From positions 1 through 64,000 of the forward strand of contig CABIWW010000013.1 in NCBI GenBank assembly GCA_902362435.1: DNA of 64,000 nt. Reading direction: 5' to 3'. The translations under genes and the position numbers were made by a program. The stretch comes from Eubacteriaceae bacterium. Lineage in GTDB: Bacteria; Bacillota; Clostridia; Peptostreptococcales; Anaerovoracaceae. Shown piece after piece: positions 38,201 to 44,678 of the stretch (the stretch's first letter is position 1; each line of letters begins with the position of its first letter). The notes under the pieces are model-generated. The model ran no database searches. It saw only the letters and a program-made list of their open reading frames with translations, and was not told the DNA's origin.

Positions 38201-38807
38201 ATTCTACGTCGAAGGCAAGGGATGGAGAGCTGCAGGTGAACTGACTGCAGGAACTGAAGTCAGACTTGAAGACGGAAGTGCAGGGACAGTCACTGAAAAA
38301 GAGGATATACAGCTTGAAGAACCTGTAACCGTATACAATTTTGAAGTCGAAGATTACCATACATATTACGTGTCCGAGCAGAAAGTTCTTGTACACAATA
38401 TGTGTGCAATGACAGCGAAAAATACAGCGGCATCTACAACAGTAGATAAAACTGTAGCCAGATCAGCATCAAATGACTCGGAATTTGAAATATGGCTGAA
38501 TAAAGGGGAAGCAAATTATTCTGTTTATCATGGTATGGTAGAAAATGAAGCAAAATATGTAGGAATAACAAAACAAGATTTAGAATTAAGGAGAATGCAG
38601 CATAAGAACAATAAAGCACATCCAAGGAAATTCGACATACTAGATAAAAAATATGATCACCTTACAAGAAATCAAGCCAGGGCAATAGAACAGTTTTTTA
38701 TAGAAAATGGACCAAATGAATGGAACTTAATTAACAGTATTAGCCCTAAAAATCGATTCTATGATCAGGCAATGCAATGGGCGGAAAGTTATATCAAAAG
38801 TAATTAA
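29289..38807 (+). CDS. RHS-repeat polymorphic toxin with HINT domain and GIY-YIG-like nuclease tip
   Basis: Codes for 3172 residues from ATG 29289, preceded by AGGAAGAAGG. Residues 1-29 are a signal peptide (VLMFCLTITLIPNVGYA). About 312-485 look like a DNRLRE-type domain. Ig/FN3-like domains run to about 1300. A DUF6531-like start (SSGNFVYQQSDAQIPNEGFD) near 1360 opens the long YD/RHS repeat barrel, which ends in the RHS core motif (LYNLNARYYNPENGVFMTQD) near 2735. A Lys-rich stretch leads to a HINT autoprotease domain from CFTAGTKIHTEKG (Cys 2903) to VLVHN (3037). The last 135 residues are the toxin tip: YSVYHG, KYVGITKQDLELRRMQHK and a Glu in RAIEQFFIE fit GIY-YIG nucleases. The tip is more A/T-rich than the rest, as in exchanged tips. 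It is probably a secreted, self-released DNase used against neighbouring cells. Confidence 0.9.
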   Translation: MDTKLRHKVIAWVLMFCLTITLIPNVGYAAKTEKKPAGSEKASAEKISPDEVSEKNVIEKKESVTTYDLGQGETMSVFHGGDVRYKDDSGKLVDYDPSLVAIANGEKTEQNESLEDYAYKNRQGDKKQYMPQLLSEETPILLEKESYRIEITPSSKTLKNTGIKQSEVKLEKEKVPTIYEDEEKLPVNAVYGDERKPAVFKYTSGDNGIKETIILNEKPESNVFEYVLKTGSLKAKKNSTSEGITIYDDSTDEIIAAIAQPWMNDAGADAYSEDITYDLSEGEEDGSYILKMTVDSDYLNDSERKYPVTIDPTTTWTGSSQMRDVYVISGSYAGTNFYDSGTVVMPAGSNSTGIHETYIQFVNLQSQISGKNISSAVLSAYEVSGGENGQTVGAFRVTGSWSPSSLTYNNRPSCESSAMSSIRTQPAAVAHALDILPYVKSVANGTASDNGVALKNITASPGYAVFFGSRSSYAVYRPKLTVTYSEEPPAATGAQVSPAYVKNSTDAKLTFSGLSSAGIARAEYKLTAYDEASQSEGSVIRDFSEDTAITSGSSLPVLEAGCYKVYVRGVSSSGAAGEAVSAGILHVDNTAPEIGSAALKNSSGEDIKGKWTQENNPVIEFSGVTDEHIDASAVSYAVKAKGTPVSDSDFKAPAELSINEAKPYSGSFRFVESDRSLTSGSYTIHVKASDKAGNEKVRRLSYQKDVDDPLGSLILTDLVTGNEVTQIYKPVNIEVGVSGTGSPIKESTLKLYKLTTNQAGTVTGVDSSSVKTLTKNITISENIVMDTLDVCDSYGKYRLVLYLKDSVGRTKEITKDFEVTYTLPVPDKVQIEHSKGGTATMVWGFSYTPQQKIKLGSIEGMFPDDEDFKTLVPAGENGTLPFDGSATINVPNEEGEWEVVIRGKSKNGHPGEEMIVPCVVDKTAPEVKDITFNQCYLQGTVKDDNLKEWTVYAKEKDASAYNEEPVAKGSSSVYNYLIAYIDINKAPFEENKEYTLKIVATDKAGNKTEKTTDMKVPSDNTKPKIIEAGLEIDKGESNLPYKGSFIVGSDKERLSVVGDVPGVVWYIANRESSPALKDENGNALYDALGWWDVLALKKESDGSRKYSVPVMENGYKNSISFSGSEISGNTGTKNFSSHDSVLSFRIKAQSDAAVYQIKANAVQEGQYVTIQPDTTYYVTDLTGSSAFAYNFDIKVTAAEGQSISDIPVIFYGDTSFNESFIYSNVEDFAPKRLSVEDKLNYKTYLKWDIPDDLPDNISYEVYRSTNEDFIPDESTRVASDIKAGYYTEINAWHGKDLYYKVCAVKKYSINTGVNREDRSSFTETMAGRAADPNESVKRLGIKDFWEFTEFNTPNGNGYIEKSSGNFVYQQSDAQIPNEGFDIKLMRTYNSQSSSRGTFGSGWSHDYDMELINVSENNTLDFTHVVLKDGNGTIYHFTRGTGDEHFISSFGSYVNLTAEQTEQNKTVTVSSGGSNTEVTLRYQFMLHTKDGLKYYFNSGGQLILMEENNGNFVIFEHDAKKGVLSAMRTNNDITLQFIYNDGKNGTDPLTVKEVRMPDGSRIEYDYTKPLLSSERLLTKVTEVSGDDSIEYVYEYDKPLLSSQPRNLTCIKEAQNKNKYDISYDFDTDQVKEVKYPDGEKFTFEYAEDNTSTITKKYSGGQVVLGEKDFFDRVYGKCEKSIRGAEDVSVLNGTDETGLDVMTRTYQDNQLIQTTNTAQYYEINSSGYIVEKSGIKENKAKYSGSTPVTETEDDGTVSEYTYYTAEDGANLDELIKTVKETNSDGKVTEYKKYSYDQSGNVTETINYVAGTKITNTYHTEGDFKGELASMTESLITVNDAYEITSESVKSTSVYTYQYNTADGVTQKTESCTQSIPKPDGTNETITTGKTYDVMGRLIKETDSRGYQTSSTYDGFGRLTATTYKYADSNQLKQSTAKEYDKNGMVTYEKLEDGIEKWYTYDSMGRVTNTKIKKGDSEENINTTYRYQDVSIYQGKGNDTVSVNNAYVTKQTYADGTIISETYTDHKGNVVRSYQGGLYTDMTYSLQGDLVTKWIMGQTLSGTDGLLEIYIYDDKGNLTATVTDPDYEPGTNTTGYKVREDSTGSDGSQIQGSIVSRSSYDADGNATEKTDPLGNTTHYAYDKSGNLLSVTLPDNVKYEYQYDVSDTDRTTKDVIIEPRTVKQGSETVTTTAKSIVVKDSTDKTIRVEDLGVSETDGTSISTSYEYDARDNLIKATDKKGNYRAYTYDVRDRLTAVDYYDSENGSAVKSLRCEFTYDDADNMTSMTDKKHVDGQDVIYRYTAYEYDDFNRLISVSECDTDALPSDEILQKNRITYGYDGKDRLVSIDYPDCALGVSGLKFTYNIHGWLTEVDAVSKNGSDRTLREYTYTEDGKVETIKDYTDFLNGLTGTGKWLKRTYTYDKLNRPTGIIYTDSMTGSSTAVKQSHIYTYDKNSNITSEDVIDRYGTANSTYYGQRRDYSYDVNDRLTVSSISRRTAEDAMSAAESHYYSYDAAGNKTSDVVQRQRSGSVELLSNKYYTYNEFNQLTAVDGLDMETGGLIGKTYAYDANGNQISETDQEAGKQIVYEYDADNRLRKATGRTGETVDYVQENQYNGFGQRVQKKEGSDVTEYFYDGSTVLYTEDAQDKVTSFNLIGAEDNILQTARADQDDAVNFYTYTKDLRESTINIVGADGTSQVTYDYDDYGETKTYDKDSASPFYNEVCYTAGIYDKTTGLYNLNARYYNPENGVFMTQDTYRGNRSRTATLNLYAYCTGNPVKYTDPSGHWIWGVVGAALGAYDGYKYAKKKKLKGWKKAAAIVGGATLGAVNPFKVVKVAKTGYKAYKAAKYTKTAVSTVKRSKTVVKVVSKAKPVIVAKKTVRVKAKPRTTIKLNTIAASNAKQAKVACFTAGTKIHTEKGFKNIEKIKAGDYVWSENPETKEKALKQVKKIFVREKDSIVRLAINGEVIETTSEHPFYVEGKGWRAAGELTAGTEVRLEDGSAGTVTEKEDIQLEEPVTVYNFEVEDYHTYYVSEQKVLVHNMCAMTAKNTAASTTVDKTVARSASNDSEFEIWLNKGEANYSVYHGMVENEAKYVGITKQDLELRRMQHKNNKAHPRKFDILDKKYDHLTRNQARAIEQFFIENGPNEWNLINSISPKNRFYDQAMQWAESYIKSN

Positions 38808-38821
38808 GGAGAATCAGTTAA

Positions 38822-39823
38822 ATGATAGATATGTATCATCCTATAACAGAATTATATAGAAAAAGATATGCGAAATTAAATGATGAAACAAAACAATTGC
38901 TCAAAAAATTAGAGGATATAGATAGTGATCTTTTTCAGCTGAGACTGATAAGGAGAAAGAGGCCCAAACTATGCAGAGGCGATGTTTTCGTAATGAATCT
39001 GTTTGATGACATCTATTTCTATGGCGTAGTATTGAATACAGATATCAATGATGATTTTATGGGTAAGAATCTTGTTTCTATTTCCATTTTAAAGAAGTAT
39101 TCAAAAGGAGCAACGACGTTTCTGCAGGTAGAATCGCTGAAGGCTGAAGATATTCTCATAAAGCCTAATATTGTATCAAGGGCATATTGGAGCAACGGAT
39201 TTTTCTATAATACAGGAGAAAACATACGTAACAGCATCGATATAGATTATGGCTTTTTTAGTAGTTGCCATAAATTATATGTAAATGATTACGGAGAGGA
39301 ACTGAAACTGGTTCCTGAGATAAAAAATTATTTTGCGATAACAACTATGACAGGTATTGGAAGTATGCTGCGCTATGAACTGATAATAGATGATTCATTC
39401 ATGAGTGAAGAGGATCGGGAGGCATTTCGCAGGTACATAGATGAGGCGGTAAGTTATGTACCGCCTCAGAAGGAGCCGAGTGAATTCGACAAAAGCATCG
39501 CACCATTCGAATTTGAAAAAGAACACGGGCGAAGATACTGTGTGACGCTGGAGGATTTTGAAAAGCTGCGATATATATTCACATGGAAGGACAGCGATAT
39601 AGAAGGGAACGGCTACGAGTGGGAAGAAGTGATGAAGCTCTTTGTAAAGGACAGATTTTCTGATATACGAAAACGCATAAAATTCGATTCAGAAGCAGGG
39701 ATGTTTTATATGTACTGTTCGGACAGCGAAATGCTGCAGGAAGTGATAAGCCGGTTTGTTGAAGAACTCAAGGCGACCGGACTGAAAGAATATGTAGAGA
39801 AGATAGATTTTGAGACATTGTAA
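38822..39823 (+). CDS. Immunity protein, Imm26-like plus Imm51-like fusion (first copy)
   Basis: Codes for 333 residues; AAGGAGAATCAG precedes the ATG and the gene starts 14 bases after the toxin. Residues 35-195 (PKLCRGDVFVMNLFDDIYFYGVVLN and ILIKPNIVSRAYWSNGFF) resemble Imm26. Residues 235-333 (YIFTWKDSDIEGNGYEWEEVMKLFV and FDSEAGMFYMYCSD) resemble Imm51. Its position makes it the likely antidote to the nuclease tip. The C-terminal half is almost identical to the gene at 41285 while the N-terminal half differs. Family names are from memory of motif patterns and need a profile search. It is cytoplasmic, with no signal peptide. Confidence 0.75.
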   Translation: MIDMYHPITELYRKRYAKLNDETKQLLKKLEDIDSDLFQLRLIRRKRPKLCRGDVFVMNLFDDIYFYGVVLNTDINDDFMGKNLVSISILKKYSKGATTFLQVESLKAEDILIKPNIVSRAYWSNGFFYNTGENIRNSIDIDYGFFSSCHKLYVNDYGEELKLVPEIKNYFAITTMTGIGSMLRYELIIDDSFMSEEDREAFRRYIDEAVSYVPPQKEPSEFDKSIAPFEFEKEHGRRYCVTLEDFEKLRYIFTWKDSDIEGNGYEWEEVMKLFVKDRFSDIRKRIKFDSEAGMFYMYCSDSEMLQEVISRFVEELKATGLKEYVEKIDFETL

Positions 39824-39835
39824 TACACTCATTTT

Positions 39836-39868
39836 GCCGCATCAGAAACAGACCCTGATGCGGCATTT
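39836..39868 (+). terminator. Terminator after the first immunity gene
   Basis: GCCGCATCAG pairs perfectly with CTGATGCGGC around AAACAGACC, followed by ATTTCC. It is the start of the first 175-bp unit; the copy near 40743 has one mismatch in the stem. Confidence 0.8.
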
Positions 39869-40013
39869 CCATTTTTGAATGGGCACCTTATTTAGAAAAA
39901 GACGATGTATTTTTTTAAAATATAAAAAATTCAGAAAAAATATGCTATAATCACGATACAGTAAAAGTGAGTAAACTTGCCTGCTTTTGTAAAGTACCAT
40001 GATCCGGAGTAAA
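39839..40013 (+). repeat. 175-bp terminator-promoter unit, copy 1
   Basis: It matches 40744-40918 over its whole length with few differences, except for about 15 variable bases before TTGTAAAGTACCATGATCC. It contains a terminator hairpin, an A/T-rich tract and an extended -10 promoter (TGCTATAATCAC near 39948) with a ribosome-binding-like GGAGTAAA end. It places a promoter in front of the decayed cassette at 40003. Confidence 0.85.
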
Positions 40014-40140
40014 TGAGGTACGAATAAAGGGCGCACACTGGCATTTCTTTAGAAGCAGTATCGCAGGAAAAATAGGTCCATCAGAACCATTGAAAAAATT
40101 TCTTGAAGAGCATGGCATTAAATATACGATATATGATTGA
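40003..40140 (+). pseudogene. Remnant of a toxin tip or immunity gene
   Basis: A short open frame from 40003 to a TGA at 40138 has no start codon. It encodes KGAHWHFFRSSIAGKIGP and a Glu/Lys-rich helix ending KYTIYD. Its place, just before an immunity-like gene and after a duplicated promoter unit, suggests the leftover C-terminus of a replaced toxin tip. No family was recognised. Confidence 0.4.
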
Positions 40141-40155
40141 AATAGGAGGGATAAT

Positions 40156-40731
40156 ATGGAATACGAATATATGATACCACCGGTTAAAAACTATGATTTC
40201 TTTGAGTTTACTAAAGAGGATGCGAAAATATATTTTAACTGGTATATGGAAGAAAAGGGGCACCGGATAGAGATGCTGGAAGAATATGTGCATAATGCAG
40301 GTGTGGATATTGATTTTGATTACTCGCCTGAATCTCTGATCCCCTTGTGGAGATGGTATGAAACGATAATAGTTTCGGAAAAAAAGACTGAAGAAGAGAT
40401 TGAGGCAGAGAAAAACAAAGTGCCGGAATGGCTGCACAGTCAGATATCAGATGAAAAGATATCGATGAATACATTGAAGTTCGGCATGGATATAGCTATA
40501 TATTTTGCGGAAGTCATGATACGCAATAGTGATGGAAAACTGCACTGGGGATATGTGACAAAACCTAAAAATTATATTAATGTAAACAGACCTGTTGTTT
40601 CAGGGTTTAAAGCAGGGCAAGAGTTGGATCCAAGCCGAACGGTGTATGTATTGACTTTGAGCTCTGAAGAGGAAAAGAATGAAAAACGACTATATGACAG
40701 ATATTACGTCTGGCAAGAAGATATAGAATAA
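40156..40731 (+). CDS. Putative immunity protein, unrecognised family
   Basis: Codes for 191 residues from an ATG preceded by AGGAGGG. The protein is acidic, without signal or membrane segments. Notable conserved-looking stretches are FFEFTKEDAKIYFNWYMEEK, DYSPESLIPLWRW, KFGMDIAIYFAEVMI and WGYVTKPK. I recall similar proteins near RHS and contact-dependent toxins in Firmicutes but cannot name the family. It follows a toxin-tip remnant and precedes the second 175-bp unit, so it is probably the antidote of a former tip, kept for protection against sister strains. Confidence 0.65.
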   Translation: MEYEYMIPPVKNYDFFEFTKEDAKIYFNWYMEEKGHRIEMLEEYVHNAGVDIDFDYSPESLIPLWRWYETIIVSEKKTEEEIEAEKNKVPEWLHSQISDEKISMNTLKFGMDIAIYFAEVMIRNSDGKLHWGYVTKPKNYINVNRPVVSGFKAGQELDPSRTVYVLTLSSEEEKNEKRLYDRYYVWQEDIE

Positions 40732-40743
40732 GCACATATTTGC

Positions 40744-40918
40744 GCATCAGAAACAGACCCTGATGCGGCATTTCCATTTTTGAATAAGCACCTTATTTAG
40801 AAAAAGACGATGTATTTTTTTAAAATATAAAAAATTCAGAAAAAATATGCTATAATCACGATAAAGTAAAAGTGAGTCAGCATGCATGCTCTTGTAAAGT
40901 ACCATGATCCAGAGTAAA
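40744..40918 (+). repeat. 175-bp terminator-promoter unit, copy 2
   Basis: It repeats 39839-40013 at a distance of 905 bases, with the same terminator hairpin and TGCTATAATCAC promoter (near 40853). It reads into the gene at 40932. The two copies could recombine and delete the cassette between them. Confidence 0.85.
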
Positions 40919-40931
40919 GGAGGTCTAACTG

Positions 40932-41234
40932 ATGAAATGTGATTGTGCAGAGAGAATAGGGATAAAGATAAATTCATATGATTTTTTCATTGAATTGAAA
41001 GAGTTTTTTGAGGGACAGGTCCAGAAAGGTATATTTGAGGATGTTCCGGTGGAAGAACCGTATTATATCGGTTATAGTGAAGATTCAGACCCATTATACT
41101 GGTATGCTGATAAGTGGTATAGATGCAATGCATGCGGAACGCTATGGGAATTTAGATACCCTGATTTTCCGGCGGTAGGAAGAGTGAGGAAATTTGAAGA
41201 TGGCATATATCCGGGACCGGAAACGAATTTATAA
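40932..41234 (+). CDS. Small zinc-ribbon-like protein of the immunity array
   Basis: Codes for 100 residues from an ATG after AAAGGAGG. It has CDC near the N-terminus and YRCNACGTLWEFRYPDFP near 68-85, consistent with a small metal-binding site. No signal or membrane segment is present. It resembles short orphan proteins seen next to RHS toxins. Its own promoter in the 175-bp unit and its place among immunity genes suggest an immunity role, but no function is established. Confidence 0.6.
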   Translation: MKCDCAERIGIKINSYDFFIELKEFFEGQVQKGIFEDVPVEEPYYIGYSEDSDPLYWYADKWYRCNACGTLWEFRYPDFPAVGRVRKFEDGIYPGPETNL

Positions 41235-41284
41235 GAATTAGGGATTAAAAGGCTATGAGAATATTTCATTAAGGAGAAATACAG

Positions 41285-42292
41285 ATGACCGGTATATATA
41301 ATCCTATAAGAGAAGCTTCGCGAAAGAGGTATGAGAGTTTAAATGATGAAACGAAGTACAGGCTAAAAAAGCTGGAGAATATATATGACAGTATATATCA
41401 GCCTAAGTTGATAAAAAGAAAGAGACCTAAACTATGCAGAGGCGATGTTTTCGTAACTAATCTTTTTGATGATACATATTATTATGGGGTCGTTTTGAAT
41501 GCAGGTATCGATGTACACCCATTGGGAAGTAATCTTGTGTGCGTGTGTTTGATAAGAAAATATTCAAGAGGAACAGGAGCAACGGACTTTTTACAAGTTA
41601 AATCGCTGAAGACTGAAGATATTCTTATAAAGCCATGCATTGTTTCAAGAGCATACTGGAGCAACGGATTTTTCTACAATACAGGAGAAAACATCAATGG
41701 CAGCATTGATATAGACTATGGATTTTACAGGAATCATTATAAAGCCTATGTCAACGAATATGGAGCTTTGATCGATCATACCCCAGAGTTAAAGCAATCT
41801 TTTGGAATAGTAACTATGACAGGCATTGGAAGTATGCTGCGCTACGAATTGATAATAGATGATTCATTCATGGAGGAAGAGGATCGGGGGGCATTTCGCA
41901 GGTACATAGCTGAGGCGGTAAGTTATGTGCCGCCTCAGAAGGAGCCAAGTGAATTCGACAAAAGCATCGCACCGTTCGAGTTTGAAAAAGAGCACGGGCG
42001 AAGATACTGCGTGACGCTGGAGGATTTTGAGAAGCTGCGATATATATTCACCTGGAAGGACAGTGACATAGAAGGGAACGGCTACGAGTGGGAAGAAGTG
42101 ATGAAACTCTTCGTAAAGGACAGATTTTCTGATATACGAAAACGCATAAAATTCGATTCAGAAGCAGGGATGTTTTATATGTACTGTTCGGACGGCGACA
42201 TGCTGCAGGAAGTGATAAGCCGGTTTGTTGAAGAACTCAAGGCGACCGGACTGAAAGAATATGTAGAGAAGATAGATTTTGAGACACTGTAA
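41285..42292 (+). CDS. Immunity protein, Imm26-like plus Imm51-like fusion (second copy)
   Basis: Codes for 335 residues from an ATG after AAGGAG. It has the same domain order as the gene at 38822: GDVFVTNLFDDTYYYGVVLN near 48-68, SRAYWSNGFFYNTGEN in the middle and the Imm51-like end. From about residue 190 onward the two proteins are nearly identical, and the DNA matches almost base for base. The first 150 residues differ at many positions. This suggests gene conversion of the C-terminal half with selection for diversity in the N-terminal half. It probably protects against a related toxin tip. It is closed by the hairpin at 42383. Confidence 0.75.
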   Translation: MTGIYNPIREASRKRYESLNDETKYRLKKLENIYDSIYQPKLIKRKRPKLCRGDVFVTNLFDDTYYYGVVLNAGIDVHPLGSNLVCVCLIRKYSRGTGATDFLQVKSLKTEDILIKPCIVSRAYWSNGFFYNTGENINGSIDIDYGFYRNHYKAYVNEYGALIDHTPELKQSFGIVTMTGIGSMLRYELIIDDSFMEEEDRGAFRRYIAEAVSYVPPQKEPSEFDKSIAPFEFEKEHGRRYCVTLEDFEKLRYIFTWKDSDIEGNGYEWEEVMKLFVKDRFSDIRKRIKFDSEAGMFYMYCSDGDMLQEVISRFVEELKATGLKEYVEKIDFETL

Positions 42293-42382
42293 TGGCTGAT
42301 GATACACATTGAATTTAGGAGCATATGATATCGTATCTGTAGAACAGAGCCAGTACACAATGTTAATAATAAGAACAAAACG

Positions 42383-42415
42383 GGGATGCGAAAATCGCAT
42401 CCCTGATCATTTTTT
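42383..42415. terminator. Bidirectional terminator between convergent genes
   Basis: GGGATGCGA pairs with TCGCATCCC around AAA and is followed by TGATCATTTTTT. The T run overlaps the end of the HAD gene. The A-rich left flank allows use from the other strand. Confidence 0.8.
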
Positions 42416-43219
42416 GCTCGCGCGTGCAGCGACGGCGATATCGCCGACTCCGTTCAAAACGATGCTCGGGCGGTAGGCGTAGGTCTTGAGCGTATCTCGG
42501 GAGGAAACTCCGGAAAGCACCAGGACCGTGGACATGCCACTTTCCATACCTGAGATGATGTCAGTATCCATGCGGTCGCCGACCATCACAGCTTCGGCAG
42601 AGTGGCAGTTGAGCAGGCGGAGGCCCGTACGCATCATCAACGGATTGGGCTTTCCACAGAAATATGCCTGAGTGCCGGTCGCCATCTCGATAGGGGCGAT
42701 CAGTGCGCGGCAGGCGGGGGCGATGCCGTTTTCGATGGGGCCGGAAACATCGGAATTGGCTCCGATCAGTTTAGCTCCGCTCATGACGAGGTTGGTGGCT
42801 TTCGTCAGTGTGTCGAGCGAATAAGATCTGCCTTCGCCGACGATGACGTAATCCGGATTCACATCATTCATGGTGATGCCGGCGTCGTAAAGCGCATTCA
42901 GAAGCCCTGCCTCGCCGATCACGAACGCGGAACATCCGGGAGCCTGCTCTTTCAGAAAAGCCGCTGTAGCCAGCGCGCTGGTGTAAAAACGGTCTTCGGG
43001 CACATCGAGCCCCATGCGCGCAAGCTTCTGATTCAGCTCGCGCGGAGTATATCCGCTGTTATTTGTCAGAAACAGGTATTCTTTATCCTCATCGTGCAGC
43101 CACTGAATGAATTCGGCCACACCGGGCAGGATCCGGTTGCCGTGATAGATCACACCGTCCATATCGCAGATAAAGCCTTTTTTCTCATTGAAATCTATTT
43201 TATCAGTTGTAATATCCAT
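42407..43219 (-). CDS. HAD-IIA family phosphatase (NagD-like)
   Basis: Codes for 270 residues from ATG 43219, preceded by AAAGGAGG; a longer upstream reading crosses the promoter and is rejected. HAD motifs: nucleophile DMDGVIYHG near 19, TNNSGYTP near 50, GKPNPLMM with the catalytic Lys near 188, and VGDRMDTDI near 213. The large C2-type cap matches the NagD/4-nitrophenylphosphatase group. It dephosphorylates small phosphorylated metabolites in the cytoplasm. A TGC-TATAAT -10 lies near 43265-43273 on the minus strand. No link to the flanking loci is evident. Confidence 0.9.
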   Translation of the reverse strand: MDITTDKIDFNEKKGFICDMDGVIYHGNRILPGVAEFIQWLHDEDKEYLFLTNNSGYTPRELNQKLARMGLDVPEDRFYTSALATAAFLKEQAPGCSAFVIGEAGLLNALYDAGITMNDVNPDYVIVGEGRSYSLDTLTKATNLVMSGAKLIGANSDVSGPIENGIAPACRALIAPIEMATGTQAYFCGKPNPLMMRTGLRLLNCHSAEAVMVGDRMDTDIISGMESGMSTVLVLSGVSSRDTLKTYAYRPSIVLNGVGDIAVAARASKK

Positions 43220-43376
43220 ATACTGCAATCCTCCTTTCCGGATCTGATCAGACTTGATAAACCCATTATAGCACTGCCGGGGGAGATTTCCCATCCGGAG
43301 AGCGGAGATTTTACACAGCAGACGTATGATTTTCCTTTGATTTAATATACCGGCGATATGTTTTACATAATAGAAC

Positions 43377-43403
43377 AAGGGGATGCGAGACCGCATCCCC
43401 TTT
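43377..43403 (-). terminator. Hairpin after the ketosynthase gene
   Basis: AAGGGGATGCG pairs with CGCATCCCCTT around AGAC. It lies 70 bases after the end of the CCR-ACP-KS operon on the minus strand. The T run is poor, so efficiency is uncertain. Confidence 0.6.
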
Positions 43404-43472
43404 GAGTTTCTCTGATGTTTATTCATGTGTATCGGTATGTAGTGGCGTGCATCGATGTGCGCCTGTTTATAC

Positions 43473-44678
43473 CTATTTATACCGCTCGATCATGACTGCC
43501 GCATTGTGACCGCCGAAGCCGAATGAGGCGGAAACCGCCGTATCGACGTGGATGTCACGCGTTTCAGCCGTGATGTTCAGATCCTCGAAGACAGTCTTGC
43601 AGGTGTTGCCGTGCACTTTGTTGTGCTGGATCGATTCTGCGCAGACCATCGCCTCGATAGCGCCGCTGGCGCCGAGCGTGTGGCCGATGAGGCACTTGGT
43701 CGCACTGATCGCCGGCTGGTTTTCCCTGCTTCCGAACAGCTCCCTTATTATCATCGCCTCAGTCTTGTCGTTGAGATTCGTGGCGGTACCGTGCGCATTG
43801 TAATAATCCACATGCTTATCGCCGATAAGCTTTTGAAGCATATCCCTGATGACCTTGCCGTCCTCGCGCATAGCGACGATGCTGTATCCGTCGCATGAGC
43901 TTTCGAAACCGGTGACTTCCGCATAGATATGAGCGTTTCTGGCGAGAGCGTGCTCCAGCTCCTCCAGCACGAGCACTGATGCAGCACCTTCACTGAAAAG
44001 GAAGCCGTTGCCTTCTTCGGAAAACGGGTATGCGTAGCCTTCATCGCTGAGCGATGCGCATTTGAGAGCTTCGAAGCCTCTTACGAGCAGCAGGTTTTTG
44101 TCCGGCAGGTAGTCGCTGCCGCCGCAAAGCGCCATGTCGCACTGACCGTTCAGTATGCTCTTGTATCCGCCGCCGACAGCCTCTGTGCCGGAAGCGCATG
44201 CCATGCTGAGTACGGAGCTTCTGCCGTGGATGCCGAGCACGATGGAGATCCATGCTGCCAGTGAGCTCTGCATCGTCATCGGGATCAGCAGCGTGTTGAT
44301 GCTGTTTTCATATTCGAGCTGGAACGCCTGGTCCATCAGCTCGTACATGTTGGGAGCGCCGACGCCCATGTATACTCTGGTATCGTCATCAGGCGTTTCG
44401 ATGCCCGCGTCAGCGAGCGCTTTGAGCGCTGAAAAGCACGCAGTGCAGGCGCTCTTTGAGCCTCTGCGTTTCACCTGCTTGAGTTTCTTTGCATATTCCG
44501 AATCGTCGAACTCAGGATACGGTATGTAAAATCTGCTGTGCAGCTTTTCCTTTGCGGGGTTGTCTTTCACGATCTCGTGGAGGTCGACTTTTCTGTCGCA
44601 GAGATTGCGGAAGACTTCGCTGTGCTCCGTTCCGGCCGAGCATATCGCGGACATGCCTGTTATCACGACTCTACGCAT
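43473..44678 (-). CDS. Beta-ketoacyl-ACP synthase (FabF/KAS II type), stand-alone
   Basis: Codes for 401 residues from an ATG that overlaps the ACP stop by eight bases. The Cys-His-His triad is present: SMACASGTEA (Cys 161), NAHGTATNLNDKTE, and CLIGHTLGASGA. The fold matches FabF but the sequence is divergent (opening MRRVVITGMSAICSAGTEHSEVF), as seen for ketosynthases of secondary metabolism. It condenses an acyl thioester with an extender on ACP, releasing CO2. Being third in an operon with CCR and ACP, it probably builds or loads an unusual acyl unit for the NRPS-PKS locus on the other strand. A housekeeping fatty-acid role is less likely because other fab genes are absent. Confidence 0.88.
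   Translation of the reverse strand: MRRVVITGMSAICSAGTEHSEVFRNLCDRKVDLHEIVKDNPAKEKLHSRFYIPYPEFDDSEYAKKLKQVKRRGSKSACTACFSALKALADAGIETPDDDTRVYMGVGAPNMYELMDQAFQLEYENSINTLLIPMTMQSSLAAWISIVLGIHGRSSVLSMACASGTEAVGGGYKSILNGQCDMALCGGSDYLPDKNLLLVRGFEALKCASLSDEGYAYPFSEEGNGFLFSEGAASVLVLEELEHALARNAHIYAEVTGFESSCDGYSIVAMREDGKVIRDMLQKLIGDKHVDYYNAHGTATNLNDKTEAMIIRELFGSRENQPAISATKCLIGHTLGASGAIEAMVCAESIQHNKVHGNTCKTVFEDLNITAETRDIHVDTAVSASFGFGGHNAAVMIERYK

Noticed and set aside
39824-42300. CRISPR array or insertion sequence as the cause of the repeats
   Set aside because: Only two 175-bp copies exist, with genes between them; no short spacers, transposase or terminal inverted repeats are seen.
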